Origin: Candidatus Rifleibacteriota bacterium
Lineage (GTDB): Bacteria; Muiribacteriota; Ozemobacteria; Ozemobacterales; Ozemobacteraceae
Direction of reading: 5' to 3'
NCBI GenBank assembly: GCA_012517355.1
Contig: JAAYVD010000040.1
Coordinates: forward strand, 1 to 64,000
Length of the DNA: 64,000 bases
Below the pieces are notes generated by a model. The model was given only the letters and a program-made list of their open reading frames with translations. It did not search any database and was not told where the DNA came from. Of this stretch, positions 48,181 through 57,658 are shown one piece after another; positions within the stretch are counted from its first letter, which is position 1; every line of letters begins with the position of its first letter. The position numbers were made by a program, and so were the translations under genes.

Positions 48181-48209
48181 TTGTGGAAGGGGCCCCGGTG
48201 TGCTAGAAT
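48181..48209 (+). promoter_or_regulatory. Candidate promoter TTGTGG-17nt-TAGAAT, -10 ends 8 nt before ATG 48218
   Basis: ttgtgg aaggggccccggtgtgc tagaat cctgatcg ATG. Confidence 0.5.
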
Positions 48210-48217
48210 CCTGATCG

Positions 48218-49003
48218 ATGCCGGAAATCCTGTTGCTGGGCCCGTTGCAGCGCGACCTGCCCGCCGAGGTCTGGCGGGGGTGCCTCGCCAGCCTGCGGTC
48301 ACGGTTTCCCGCGGCGGGACCGGTCCTGGTGAACGCCAACGGCCTGTTGCGCGACAGCGGCGCGGTCGACCGGTTCCTGGAAATCCTGTTCGAAAGCGGG
48401 ATCGACGTCGTGACCCTCGGCGACCAGGCGGTGGCGCGCACCGCCGCCCGCCGGGCGCTCGACCGCTGGCCGCGGTTGCTGCGGCCCCTGAACCTGCCCC
48501 CCGGCGCTCCGGGGACGGGCGCGGTGTCCATTCCCACCCCGTCGGGGCCCCTCTGGTTCGTGTCCCTGTTCACCGGTACCGACCGCTTCCCGGTCGACGA
48601 TCCCTTCGCTGCCTTCGAGCGGTTCGTCCGCGATTGTCAACCCCCGGCGGTCGTGGTCGACGTGGCCGGCCCCGACCTGGAGGTGAAGAAAGCGCTCTCC
48701 TGGCGGTGGCAGGGGGGGAACGTGCCCGTCCACGTGGTGGGCACCGGCCTGGGCGTGGCCACCGACGACCTGCGGGTGACGGGGGGAAGGGCCTTCGTTT
48801 CCGACCTGGGCATGATCGGCGACCCCGACCTCATCGACGGCCGATCTCCCGCCGATTGGTGGAGCGACCGGCATCATCTTCCCCGCCCGGCCGCCGATGC
48901 CCCGCCCCCCGGCTACCTGCGGATCGACGGCGCCCGCCTCGTGACCGGCGACGGCTTCCGCGCCCAGGCCTTCGAACCGTTCCGGATGCGCTACCCCGCA
49001 TGA
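48218..49003 (+). CDS. YmdB-family (TIGR00282-like) metallophosphoesterase homolog with apparent loss of metal ligands
   Basis: Collinear with YmdB motifs as I recall them: LLLGPLQRDLP, VNANGLLRDSG, GIDVVTLGDQAVA, LLRPLNLPPGAPGTG, VVVDVAGPDLEVKKALSWRWQG, HVVGTGLGVATDD, FVSDLGMIGDPDLIDG. Confidence 0.65.
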   Translation: MPEILLLGPLQRDLPAEVWRGCLASLRSRFPAAGPVLVNANGLLRDSGAVDRFLEILFESGIDVVTLGDQAVARTAARRALDRWPRLLRPLNLPPGAPGTGAVSIPTPSGPLWFVSLFTGTDRFPVDDPFAAFERFVRDCQPPAVVVDVAGPDLEVKKALSWRWQGGNVPVHVVGTGLGVATDDLRVTGGRAFVSDLGMIGDPDLIDGRSPADWWSDRHHLPRPAADAPPPGYLRIDGARLVTGDGFRAQAFEPFRMRYPA

Positions 49004-49061
49004 TTTCCGCCCGCCTTGCCGCGAGCTCCGGAGTAGCGCCGGCCCCTCCTGGCCGGCCCCC

Positions 49062-49124
49062 GCGGCCCTCGCGGCTCTCGCGCCCCTCACGCCCCTCACG
49101 CCCCTCGCGCCCCTCGCGCCCCTC
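49062..49124. repeat. 9-bp tandem repeat, 7 imperfect copies (GCGCCCCTC)
   Basis: gcggccctc/gcggctctc/gcgcccctc/acgcccctc/acgcccctc/gcgcccctc/gcgcccctc. Confidence 0.9.
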
Positions 49125-49175
49125 GGGCCTTCCCGGCCGCCCGCCCGGTCGGCTTTCTCGCCGGGAGCCCCGGTC

Positions 49176-51162
49176 ATGAGGCGCAAGAGCCTGCTGGCGA
49201 AGATCCTTGTCCTGGTCGTCATCTGGCTGGGTGTCGGCTGGGTGTCGGGGCTGGGCGGCCTGCGATTCCTCGAGGGGCCCCAGGACGAGCTGTTCTGGCG
49301 GATCCGGTGGCGGGTGCGGCCCGGCCCTGCCGAGCCCCCGCGCGTCTTCGTCTTTCCCATCGACCTGAAGTCGGTGGAAACCCTGAAGTCGTTGGAAGAC
49401 CCGCACCACCGGACCGGCTTTCTCTGGCCCCTCCCCCACCGGTATTACGCGCAGGCCATCCGGCGCCTGTCGAGCCTGGGAGTGAAGGCGATCGGGTTCG
49501 ACATCCAGTTCGCTGATTGGGCCTTGAGCAGTGATTCGGCGGATCTGGCGGCGGCCATCGCCTCCTCGTCGGCCCCCGTCGTGGTGGCCGGGCAGATCGA
49601 GAAGGGCGTTGGCATGAGCCTGGACGCGGCCGACCAGAGGCGCGAAGACAATGACGGGGAGGGATACGATTTCGACCAGGCCACCACCCATGTCGAAAGG
49701 GAACCCGCCAGCTGGGCGGGCATCGTGTTCGGGGCGGGAATGGTCAACTTCGACAAGGACGTCAATGCCGGGGAAACGATCCTCGCCCATCCCTTGGTTT
49801 TTTCAGGGGGGGACGGGCTCCAGCCATCCCTGGCCTTGCAGCTCTTCCATGCCTAAAGGGATCCGGGGCACTCCCGCCATCGAAGGGACGAACCTTCGCC
49901 TGGCCGATGGAACCCTCATTCCCATGGAACGCATTTCCCCTACCCCGGAGTTGAAGACCGAGTGGGTCGTTCACCCGACCTGGAGACCTACAGCCGGCGT
50001 GGGCCGGTTCCAGTTGGGGGAATACTTCTGCGCGCCGTTCGACCACCTGACCAAGGAGTATTTGACCGATTCCGATCGCTTGCAGGGCGCCATCGCCCTG
50101 ATCGGGGTCGGTTCCGACCTGCTGGGCGACACCATCGCTGTTCCCGGGAACCCCCGGGCGCCTGGGATCCTGCTGCACGCGACCCTGCTCGACAGCCTGG
50201 TCCGCACTGGCTTCCTGACCCGTCTCGATCAGGGCTCCTGGCGGTGGCTGCCCGAGATCGCCCTCCTGCTGCTGGGCATCCTGGGCCTGCTGGCCGAGGT
50301 CCGGCTGCCCACCCTGGCGGGGGCCCTGGCCAATCTCGGACTGTGGGTGGGGTTCGAGGGCCTGGCCGTCCTGCTCTTCCTCGGCGGCTGGCTGCTCCGC
50401 ACCGGGCCGGTCCTGGTCGGGTTCCCCCTGGCCATGCTCGGCATCTACGTGACCGGGTATTTCTTCGAGGGCCGCGAAAAATCCCTGATCCGGGAGATGT
50501 TCGGCAAGCAGGTCTCCCCCGATGTCGTCCAGACCCTGCTGGATAACCCCCAGGAAGCCCTCACCGCGCGTCGCCAGGAGATCACCGTCTGCTTCATCGA
50601 CGTCTGCGGGTTCACCAGCTTTTCCGAGAAACACACTCCAGAGCGGGTGCTGGTCCAGCTCAACTACTACTTCTCCCAGTTGATGCCCATCATCTACGGC
50701 AACCGTGGCCGGCTCGACAAGTTCATCGGCGACGCCATGATGATCACCACCGATTCCCTCATCACCATGGGGAACCACGCCCTGGCCATGGTACAGATCG
50801 CGGTACAGATCCGCGAAAAAGTGGATCTGATCAACGCCAATCTCCCGTCCGGCATCCATCCGTTCCAGGTCAGCATGGGCATGAACTCGGGCGAGGCCAT
50901 CATGGGAAACATGGGATCGGCCGATCGCATGGAGTACACGGTCATCGGCGACACCGTGAACCTTGCCAGCCGACTCCAGGGCAAGGCCGGTCGGCAGGAA
51001 ATCGTCATCGGCCCCCGGACGTACGAACTGACAAAAGATGCGATTTCTGTTGAGTCTCTGGAGCCATTTCTGGTAAAAGGGAAGGATACGCCTGTCCAGG
51101 CGTATCGTGTCATTGGTTTGACCATGGCACGAAACGACAAGGAGAACCACCTGCGTGGCTGA
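49176..51162 (+). pseudogene. CHASE2-TM-adenylate/guanylate cyclase, split by a frameshift near 49849-49856 (or two coupled ORFs)
   Basis: 49176..49856 encodes CHASE2 N-part ending PSLALQLFHA*. The +1 frame resumes KGIRGTPAIEGTNLRLADGTLIPM... and ends with the class III cyclase domain (VCFIDVCGFTSFSEKHTPERVLVQLN...DKFIGDAMM...YTVIGDTVNLASRLQ). Confidence 0.8.
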
Positions 51163-53050
51163 AACCCTGGGCCGCGAGAAGATGGAGCTGCTTTTCAACG
51201 CGCAGCGCCAGATCCTCTCTTCGTGCGGAAAGGACACCAACTCGATGTTGGAGGTCCTGCAGAAGACGGCGTTTGAGTTGTCGGGCAAACCCGGATTCTC
51301 GGTCATCTTCTACGATGCCACCACCAAGACCTCGCGGGTGCGGTTCAACGGGGGATTCGACCCCGAGACCCTCAAGCCCCACTGCCAGAGCCTGACCTCC
51401 TCCCGGCTGGGCAACCTGCCGATCTCGAACGAGATCGTGACGATGGCCGACGGCAGCCAGCGGCATTTCATCCCGCTCGGTGAGTCAGCCAAGCCATTCG
51501 GCCTGCTGATCCTGCCCTCGGGGGTGAGCGACGAACTCGAGGGGCTCGAATCCTACCGCCAGATCGCCACCGACGCCATCAGCCGGTTCATGGAAGTCGA
51601 GCTGATCCAGCTGCAGATGGCCGAACTGGCCACCCTGCTCGAGGTCGGCAAGGCGATCAGTTCGACCCTCGATTTGAACGAACTGCTCCGCAAGATCATG
51701 CGGATGGCCACGCAGGTCATGCGCTGCGAGACCTCGACCGTCTACCTGGTCGACAAGGTCACGAACGAATTGTATTTCCACATCGTCCAGGGCGACGCCA
51801 AGGTCGGGGCCAAGCTGCAGGAGATCCGCCTGCCCATGGGTACCGGCCTTGCCGGCTGGTGCGCCAAGGAGAACAAGCCGGTCATCGTCCCCGACACGGC
51901 GAAGGACCCGCGGTTCTTCAAGGGCGCGGACAAGAAGTCAGGGTTCGTGACCCGCTCGATGATCTGCGTGCCGATGAGGTTGAAGGACGAGGTGGTCGGC
52001 GTGCTGCAGGTCCTCAACCGCACCGGCGACATCCCGTTCAACGACCACGACATCGAGATCCTCGAAGCGGTCGCCAACCAGGCCGTCTCGGCCATCGACA
52101 ACGCCAGGTTGTACGAGAACATCCAGAAGGTCTACCTGGCCACCATCGAGGTCCTGGCCACCGCCATCGACGCCAAGGACCCCTACACGCAGGGCCATTC
52201 GCGCCGCGTCACCCAGTACTCGGTGGCCGTGGCCGAAGAGATGAACATGGACCGCAAGGAGATCGACGCCGTGCGGTATGCCGGGCTGCTGCACGATGTC
52301 GGCAAGATCGGCATCAAGGACAGCATCATCCGCAAGCCCGGACGGTTGACCGACGAGGAATACGCCATCATCAAGAAGCACCCCGAGATCGGGGCCCGCA
52401 TCCTGAAACCGGTCGACTTCCTGGCCGACAAGATCCCCGGAGTGCTGCACCACCACGAGTATTTCGACGGCCGCGGGTATCCCGCCCACCTCGTCGGGGA
52501 GGACATTCCCCTGATCGGGCGCATCATCTGCGTCGCCGACGCCTTCGACGCCATGACCACCAACCGCCCCTACCGCAAGGGTCTCAGCGTCAACGTCGCC
52601 GTGGGGGAACTGAAGAAGTTCACCGGCAAGCAGTTCGATCCGAAGTGCGTCGAGGCCTTCCTGGCCGCCTTCGACAAGAAGCTGTTCCAGTATTTCGAGA
52701 AGGTGCCCGATTCCGACGACATGGTCCTGCGCGCCGACGAACAGGCGGTCGAGATGAACGAACTGGAGAGCGGCCCCGGCATCCAGGGCGTGCCGCTCGA
52801 GAGCCAGCCCTACCCGCCCATGATGGCGATGGAGGGCAAGCCCAAGCTGGAAAGCCAGCCCTACCCGCCGGTCATCCCCCCCGACAAGGCCGTGGGCCCG
52901 GCCGCCTCCGAAAAGAAGGACCAGCCCGCCGCGACCCCGGCCGCCCCCGCAACTCCGGCGACACCCGCGGCGCCGGCGCCCGAGGGCAAACCCTCATCGC
53001 AACCGTTCCCGCCGGTGGGCACGAAAGACGAGCCTCCCAAGAAGGATTGA
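51155..53050 (+). CDS. GAF-containing HD-GYP domain protein (putative c-di-GMP phosphodiesterase)
   Basis: GAF region; HSRRVTQYSVAVAEEM...GLLHDVGKIGI...HPEIGARIL...HHHEYFDGRGYP; Pro-rich tail. GTG start overlaps the cyclase stop. Confidence 0.92.
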   Translation: MAETLGREKMELLFNAQRQILSSCGKDTNSMLEVLQKTAFELSGKPGFSVIFYDATTKTSRVRFNGGFDPETLKPHCQSLTSSRLGNLPISNEIVTMADGSQRHFIPLGESAKPFGLLILPSGVSDELEGLESYRQIATDAISRFMEVELIQLQMAELATLLEVGKAISSTLDLNELLRKIMRMATQVMRCETSTVYLVDKVTNELYFHIVQGDAKVGAKLQEIRLPMGTGLAGWCAKENKPVIVPDTAKDPRFFKGADKKSGFVTRSMICVPMRLKDEVVGVLQVLNRTGDIPFNDHDIEILEAVANQAVSAIDNARLYENIQKVYLATIEVLATAIDAKDPYTQGHSRRVTQYSVAVAEEMNMDRKEIDAVRYAGLLHDVGKIGIKDSIIRKPGRLTDEEYAIIKKHPEIGARILKPVDFLADKIPGVLHHHEYFDGRGYPAHLVGEDIPLIGRIICVADAFDAMTTNRPYRKGLSVNVAVGELKKFTGKQFDPKCVEAFLAAFDKKLFQYFEKVPDSDDMVLRADEQAVEMNELESGPGIQGVPLESQPYPPMMAMEGKPKLESQPYPPVIPPDKAVGPAASEKKDQPAATPAAPATPATPAAPAPEGKPSSQPFPPVGTKDEPPKKD

Positions 53051-53071
53051 GGCCCCTCTCCGCGCACGCCC

Positions 53072-53512
53072 CTAAGCCTTCCCCTTCCCCTCCTTCTTCT
53101 CTGCGACCTTGATGGTCAGGAAGAGGTCGAGCAGCATGCGCTCGATCTGGACGACCGGCTGGTCGATCTTTTCCTTCTTGAGCACTTCCTGGGCCTTTTC
53201 GCAGTCCTTCAGGCGTTTTCGCAGCTGGTCGGGGGTCATCTTCGACCAGTCGGCCAGGCCGATGGCGTTGACCAGCATCTCGCCGAGCACGGCGAGTTTC
53301 GGCGGGGTGAGGAACAACCGGCCGTTCTTCCAGATGCCGTGCGCCCAGTTCATCTTCTGGAACAGGTCCTCGGGGGTGTGGACCTGCGGCGTCTGGTCGT
53401 AGGGCTCCACCACCAGCTGGAACTCGCAGTGCGGGCAGGGGAACGACTCGCCTTCCTGGAAGGTTTCCGAATAGATCGAATGGTGGCAGACCGGGCATTG
53501 CACCGATTTCAT
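53072..53512 (-). CDS. Zinc-ribbon protein of unknown function
   Basis: MKSVQCPVCHHSIYSETFQEGESFPCPHCEFQLVVE; SD GGAGGA; TACAAT -10-like at 53551-53556 on minus. Confidence 0.82.
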   Translation of the reverse strand: MKSVQCPVCHHSIYSETFQEGESFPCPHCEFQLVVEPYDQTPQVHTPEDLFQKMNWAHGIWKNGRLFLTPPKLAVLGEMLVNAIGLADWSKMTPDQLRKRLKDCEKAQEVLKKEKIDQPVVQIERMLLDLFLTIKVAEKKEGKGKA

Positions 53513-53586
53513 GCGATCCTCCTCGCGGGCCGGCGGCCCGTGCTGGATCCATTGTAGCGGAGATCGGGGCGGTGGGCAAATCGGCC

Positions 53587-53614
53587 GGGGGGGTGGGCGG
53601 GCGGGGAAACGGGG
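53587..53614 (+). other. Putative G-quadruplex motif in divergent intergenic region
   Basis: GGGGGGG-T-GGG-C-GGG-C-GGGG-AAAC-GGGG. Confidence 0.7.
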
Positions 53615-53815
53615 CAGGCCCGGTTGGCGGGTTGGGCGAAATCCGGGATGGCCAGGGGGGCGGGATTGGTCGAGGGCCGGGGGGAAGAACGGCCGGGCGG
53701 ACGAAACGGAACGGGGGACGAACGGCCCGGAGAAGGGTCGGCGGCGAGGGGAACCGCCGGTGCGGTTTCAGGGTTTGGTGGCAACCAGCCGATACTAGGT
53801 AGAAGAGGAAATGGG

Positions 53816-55108
53816 ATGACCATGTCCGACAAGGCGGCATTCGGATCGAACCGGTTCCCCGGCCAGCGGCCGGTGAACGCGGCTCCGCTCTCGTCCTGGC
53901 CCTGCCACCGCTGCGGCCGGATCAACATGGCCCTGGCCCGCTTCTGCGGCAAGTGCGGGGCGACCCGCGAACCGCCCCCCCGCCGGCCCATGGAAGAGTG
54001 GACAACGGGCCCCGGGCCGATCGAGTCTCCGGCCCCTGCCCCTGTCGGCGTGTCCCAGCCGGCGCGGATCTTCCACCCGGTCGCCGCTTCCGCTCCTGCC
54101 GCCGTCTTCTCCGGCCCTGTTCCGGTGTCGCCGGAACCAGGGCGGCCCGCTGAGGACGGCATCACCGATCAGGAGGAGGCCGCTTCGGCCACCCCCGCCC
54201 GGAGCCCGACCGACACGACGTCGGAAGGGCTTCCCCTTTGCCGCCACGGAGGGCGGCGCGAAACCCCCGTTTCGCGCATCGCCAAGGGGCCGTCCCGCCG
54301 TCGCACCCGCGCCCGCCTTCCGCGCTCGGCGCGGGCTCTCTGGCGTCGTCTGGGCTGGAAGGTGTCGCTGATGGCGGTCGGGCTGTTCCTGGTCCTGCCC
54401 CTGTTGGGAATGGTCACCCAGGGAGGGGCGGCCGGCCGGAACGGGGCGGCCCCCGTCTGCTGGGCCGATTTCCAGAGCCACCTCTCCCGTCACCTGGGGA
54501 TCACCCTGGAGGAAGCCGACGTCCTGGCCCGCGCCGCCTGGGGAGCCGTTCCCCAACCCGAGGTCAGCCTGACGGTCGATCAGGCCCGATCCGTCGAGGC
54601 CGTGTTGAACCAGAAGGAAGAGGAGAAGATCCGGTTGGTCCCTCCCACCGTCGTCGGGGGAAACCTGCGCCAGGAGCATCTTGTCGCCGGTCCCACCGCT
54701 TCGGCCGAGGGGAGGTTCCTCGACGTCTCGCTCGACCACCCGGTCTACCTGGCCTGGGCCGCCCTGCTGAAGTTGGAACTGCCGGTGGCCGGCCCCGATG
54801 GTCAGGCCCGCCCCTACGAACCCGTCCGCTGGGACGAGTGGGGCCGGTTGTTGGAAGCCCTCAGCCGGTCGGCGGGGGCCGACGAACGCACCGGGCGCTC
54901 GTTTTGGAGCGGCCGGAACGGCGACCTGTCGGGCGAGGACCTGCGACGGTCGCTGCTGGAAGTGCGGTCGGTGCTCGGCCTGCCGATCGCCGGCACGGAC
55001 GGGAACCCCGGCCCGTTGGCGGAACGCCCAACCCGCCTGGAAGCGCTGGGGGCCCTTTCCCACATCCTGTCGGAGCTGGAAACGCATGCCTCGACCACCC
55101 AGCAGTGA
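53816..55108 (+). CDS. Zinc-ribbon, TM and SLH-like protein
   Basis: ATG at 53816; WPCHRCGRINMALARFCGKCGATRE; TM LMAVGLFLVLPLLGMV; SLH-like FLDVSLDHPVYLAWAALLKLELPVAGPDGQARPYEPVRWDEWGRLLEAL. Confidence 0.75.
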   Translation: MTMSDKAAFGSNRFPGQRPVNAAPLSSWPCHRCGRINMALARFCGKCGATREPPPRRPMEEWTTGPGPIESPAPAPVGVSQPARIFHPVAASAPAAVFSGPVPVSPEPGRPAEDGITDQEEAASATPARSPTDTTSEGLPLCRHGGRRETPVSRIAKGPSRRRTRARLPRSARALWRRLGWKVSLMAVGLFLVLPLLGMVTQGGAAGRNGAAPVCWADFQSHLSRHLGITLEEADVLARAAWGAVPQPEVSLTVDQARSVEAVLNQKEEEKIRLVPPTVVGGNLRQEHLVAGPTASAEGRFLDVSLDHPVYLAWAALLKLELPVAGPDGQARPYEPVRWDEWGRLLEALSRSAGADERTGRSFWSGRNGDLSGEDLRRSLLEVRSVLGLPIAGTDGNPGPLAERPTRLEALGALSHILSELETHASTTQQ

Positions 55109-56159
55109 TCCGGTCCGGGCGGGCGCCGGTGGCCGGCCCGCCGTCGCGGGGGTGATCCTTCCGTCGCCCGCCGCCTCGCTGGCCGTGCCCGCCAAGGGGC
55201 CCTTCCGTCTTCCGGTCGGTTCGGTGGGGATCGGGTTCCCGGCCTTGGCCCTGGCCCTGACCCTGGCCCTGATCCTGGGTTGGCCTGGACAGGCCCCGGG
55301 GGCCATGGTGACCGGGGTGTCCCACCTTCCCACCCGGGAAGGGGACGTGGTGCAGATCGAACTCGATGCCCCCGCCGAGCCACAGATCCGGTTCTCCCCT
55401 CTCGAGGCCTGCTGGCAGGTCGACCTGATCGGCGTGGAACGCAGCCGCCTGGCCACCCTCACCGGGCCCTTCCAGGGGCCGGTGCTCGGCATCCGGCAGG
55501 CGCAGATCCACGATGATCCGCCCATCCAGCGGGTGTCGGTCTACACCGTGACCGGGGCCCGGGTGAAGGTGGCCCGCCGGGGTTCCCTCTGCACCCTGCT
55601 CATCCGGGGGGCGGAAGGAGGGGGCGACCAGCGCCGGCCTGCCGCCCGTGGCCTGCGCCCCCAGCCCCTGATGCATCCCGGCGGGGTGAGCGGGGGCGAG
55701 GTCATCATCGACGTGCGCGGCGCCCCGCCGCTCCCCCTCATCACCCAGCTGGCGGCCGGGGCCGGGATCGATCTGCGTTTCCGGGATCCCCTGCCCGACC
55801 GCGTGACCCTCGACGTGCGCCGGCCCACCTCCCTCGAAGCCCTGCAGGAAGTGGCGGCCGGCCTCGACATGGTCCTGACCAACGAAAGCGACGGCTGGTG
55901 GCTGACCGCCCGCCGCAACCCCCTCCTCGATCTCCCCGCCGCCCGTCTCGCCGCCACCCCGGCCGGCCACTCCGGCCGGTCGGTGGCCGAGGCGATCCGC
56001 CGCCTCGACGGGGGCGACCGCTTCCTGGCCCGGCTCGGGGCCGGCCTGCCGCCCCAGGTGGCCGTCCGGCCTTCGCCGGAACCTGCCCCGGGGCAGAATT
56101 CCCGGACCTACGTCCAGCATCTCCTGGAGTCGCATGGCATCCATCTGGCATCCCGATAG
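55086..56159 (+). CDS. AMIN-like plus secretin/TonB short N-terminal (STN)-like protein without secretin domain
   Basis: ATG at 55086; VSHLPTREGDVVQIELDAPAEPQIRFSPLEACWQVDLIGV; VIIDVRGAPPLPLITQLAAGAGIDLRFRDPLPDRVTLDVRRPTSLEALQEVAAGLDM. Confidence 0.72.
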   Translation: MPRPPSSDPVRAGAGGRPAVAGVILPSPAASLAVPAKGPFRLPVGSVGIGFPALALALTLALILGWPGQAPGAMVTGVSHLPTREGDVVQIELDAPAEPQIRFSPLEACWQVDLIGVERSRLATLTGPFQGPVLGIRQAQIHDDPPIQRVSVYTVTGARVKVARRGSLCTLLIRGAEGGGDQRRPAARGLRPQPLMHPGGVSGGEVIIDVRGAPPLPLITQLAAGAGIDLRFRDPLPDRVTLDVRRPTSLEALQEVAAGLDMVLTNESDGWWLTARRNPLLDLPAARLAATPAGHSGRSVAEAIRRLDGGDRFLARLGAGLPPQVAVRPSPEPAPGQNSRTYVQHLLESHGIHLASR

Positions 56160-57438
56160 CCCGGCCGCCCCGCGGTCGGCAGAGCCCCTCGGCCGCCCCG
56201 GTTGGCGGCGCGAAACCCGGGACTCGCGCACCGCAAAGTGGTGTTCCCTCCTGGCGAGGCTCCGGACCCTCGCCAGCCGGGTCCGGGGTTTGCCGCTCGC
56301 CGTGGTCCTGACCGTGGTCGCGCTGGCCTGGTCCGCTCTCCGGGGGGGGCCGGTCGGCACCGCCAGCCATGGCTTCCTGACGCGGTGGGACCTGGCGGTG
56401 GAGATGAACCGCACCCTCGAGGAACTGGGCATCGACCCGGAAGCCGTCTCCCCCGCCCCCCACCGGCGGGCCGGCATCCCCCTGTCCGACGTCGATCCGC
56501 TGCAACGATCCGTCCTCGACCGCCTCCACCGGGCCTCGCTGTTGCGCGGGTTCTCCGACCGTTCGTTCCGTCCCGAAGCCCCGGTCCGGTGGGGGGAAAC
56601 CCTGTACCACTGGGCCCGCCTGGTCCGCCTCCTCCAGGCCGGCCGGGGGAAAACCCCACCTTCCGCCGGCTCTCCCGCCACACGCCTGCCCATTCCCGAG
56701 ACCTGGTCCTGGCTCCAGACCGACCTCGGGCGTCTGGCCGGGGCCGGCGTGGTCGACGGGGCCTTCCTGTCCGGGCTGGGCCTGGAAAAAGTGGCCGATC
56801 GCGCCCGGCTTCAGGACCTGGTCGGCCGCACGATCCGGGCGTTCCAGGGGGGGGAACCGGCGGCCCGCCGCCCGGCCTCCCCTGTCTCCATCCCAGCCCC
56901 GCCGTCCCGCGTGGGGTCACGCCCCGTCGCGCCCGGCGCCCACATCGCCACCCTGGAGCGGTTGACGGTCACGGTCAGGGACTCCATCCGCCGGGAACCC
57001 ATCCCCGGCGCCCAGATCATGGTCAACGGCCGGGCCCTGTCACCGCGGGAGGATGGGACCTTCCTGCTCGAGGGCTACCCCGCCGGCACCCCGCTCGACC
57101 TGCTGTTCACGGCGGGTGGCTACACCAGCCTGCGCCTGCGGCACATGGCCGGGTCGCGCCCCGAGCTGGCCATCCTGCTGAAGCCGATCCGCGCGTCGCT
57201 TACCCTGCAGCTCCGGTCGGCCGCCGACCGGCGCGTCCTGCCGGGCGCCCGCGCCACGATCGGCCGACAGGAGGCCGTCAGCGACGGCCAGGGCCGGATC
57301 GTGTTCCGGGGCATGAAGCCCGGCTACCATACCGTCGAGGTGGCCGCCGTCGGCTTCCAGCCCACCCGGGAACTGGTCTACCTCGAGGAGGCTGGCAGCA
57401 CCCGCACTTTCGGGCTCAACCCCCGGCTGGTGCCCTGA
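56134..57438 (+). CDS. SLH-like protein with carboxypeptidase-regulatory-like C-terminal domain
   Basis: GIPLSDVDPLQRSVLDRLHRASLLRGFSDRSFRPEAPVRWGETLYHWARLV; C-terminal IPGAQIMVNGRALSPREDGTFLLEGYPAGTPLDLLFTAGGY. Confidence 0.75.
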   Translation: MASIWHPDSPAAPRSAEPLGRPGWRRETRDSRTAKWCSLLARLRTLASRVRGLPLAVVLTVVALAWSALRGGPVGTASHGFLTRWDLAVEMNRTLEELGIDPEAVSPAPHRRAGIPLSDVDPLQRSVLDRLHRASLLRGFSDRSFRPEAPVRWGETLYHWARLVRLLQAGRGKTPPSAGSPATRLPIPETWSWLQTDLGRLAGAGVVDGAFLSGLGLEKVADRARLQDLVGRTIRAFQGGEPAARRPASPVSIPAPPSRVGSRPVAPGAHIATLERLTVTVRDSIRREPIPGAQIMVNGRALSPREDGTFLLEGYPAGTPLDLLFTAGGYTSLRLRHMAGSRPELAILLKPIRASLTLQLRSAADRRVLPGARATIGRQEAVSDGQGRIVFRGMKPGYHTVEVAAVGFQPTRELVYLEEAGSTRTFGLNPRLVP

Positions 57439-57658
57439 ACCCTTCCCCGGCCCTCCGGAACCACGCATTGACCACGGCCGGGGAACCGCCGGCCGCGCCC
57501 AGGCCTTTTCCCGGTTCCTGCGGGGTTCTTCATCCACCCATCGATGCTGATTGCGCAGATCGTGCTGGCGGCTCCCTTCGCCATGCCCCCCCTTTTCTCC
57601 CGTTCCCCTACCGCCTTCGCAGTCTCCGTCGAAAGGCGGAAGTTCCGGAAAAACGCTC

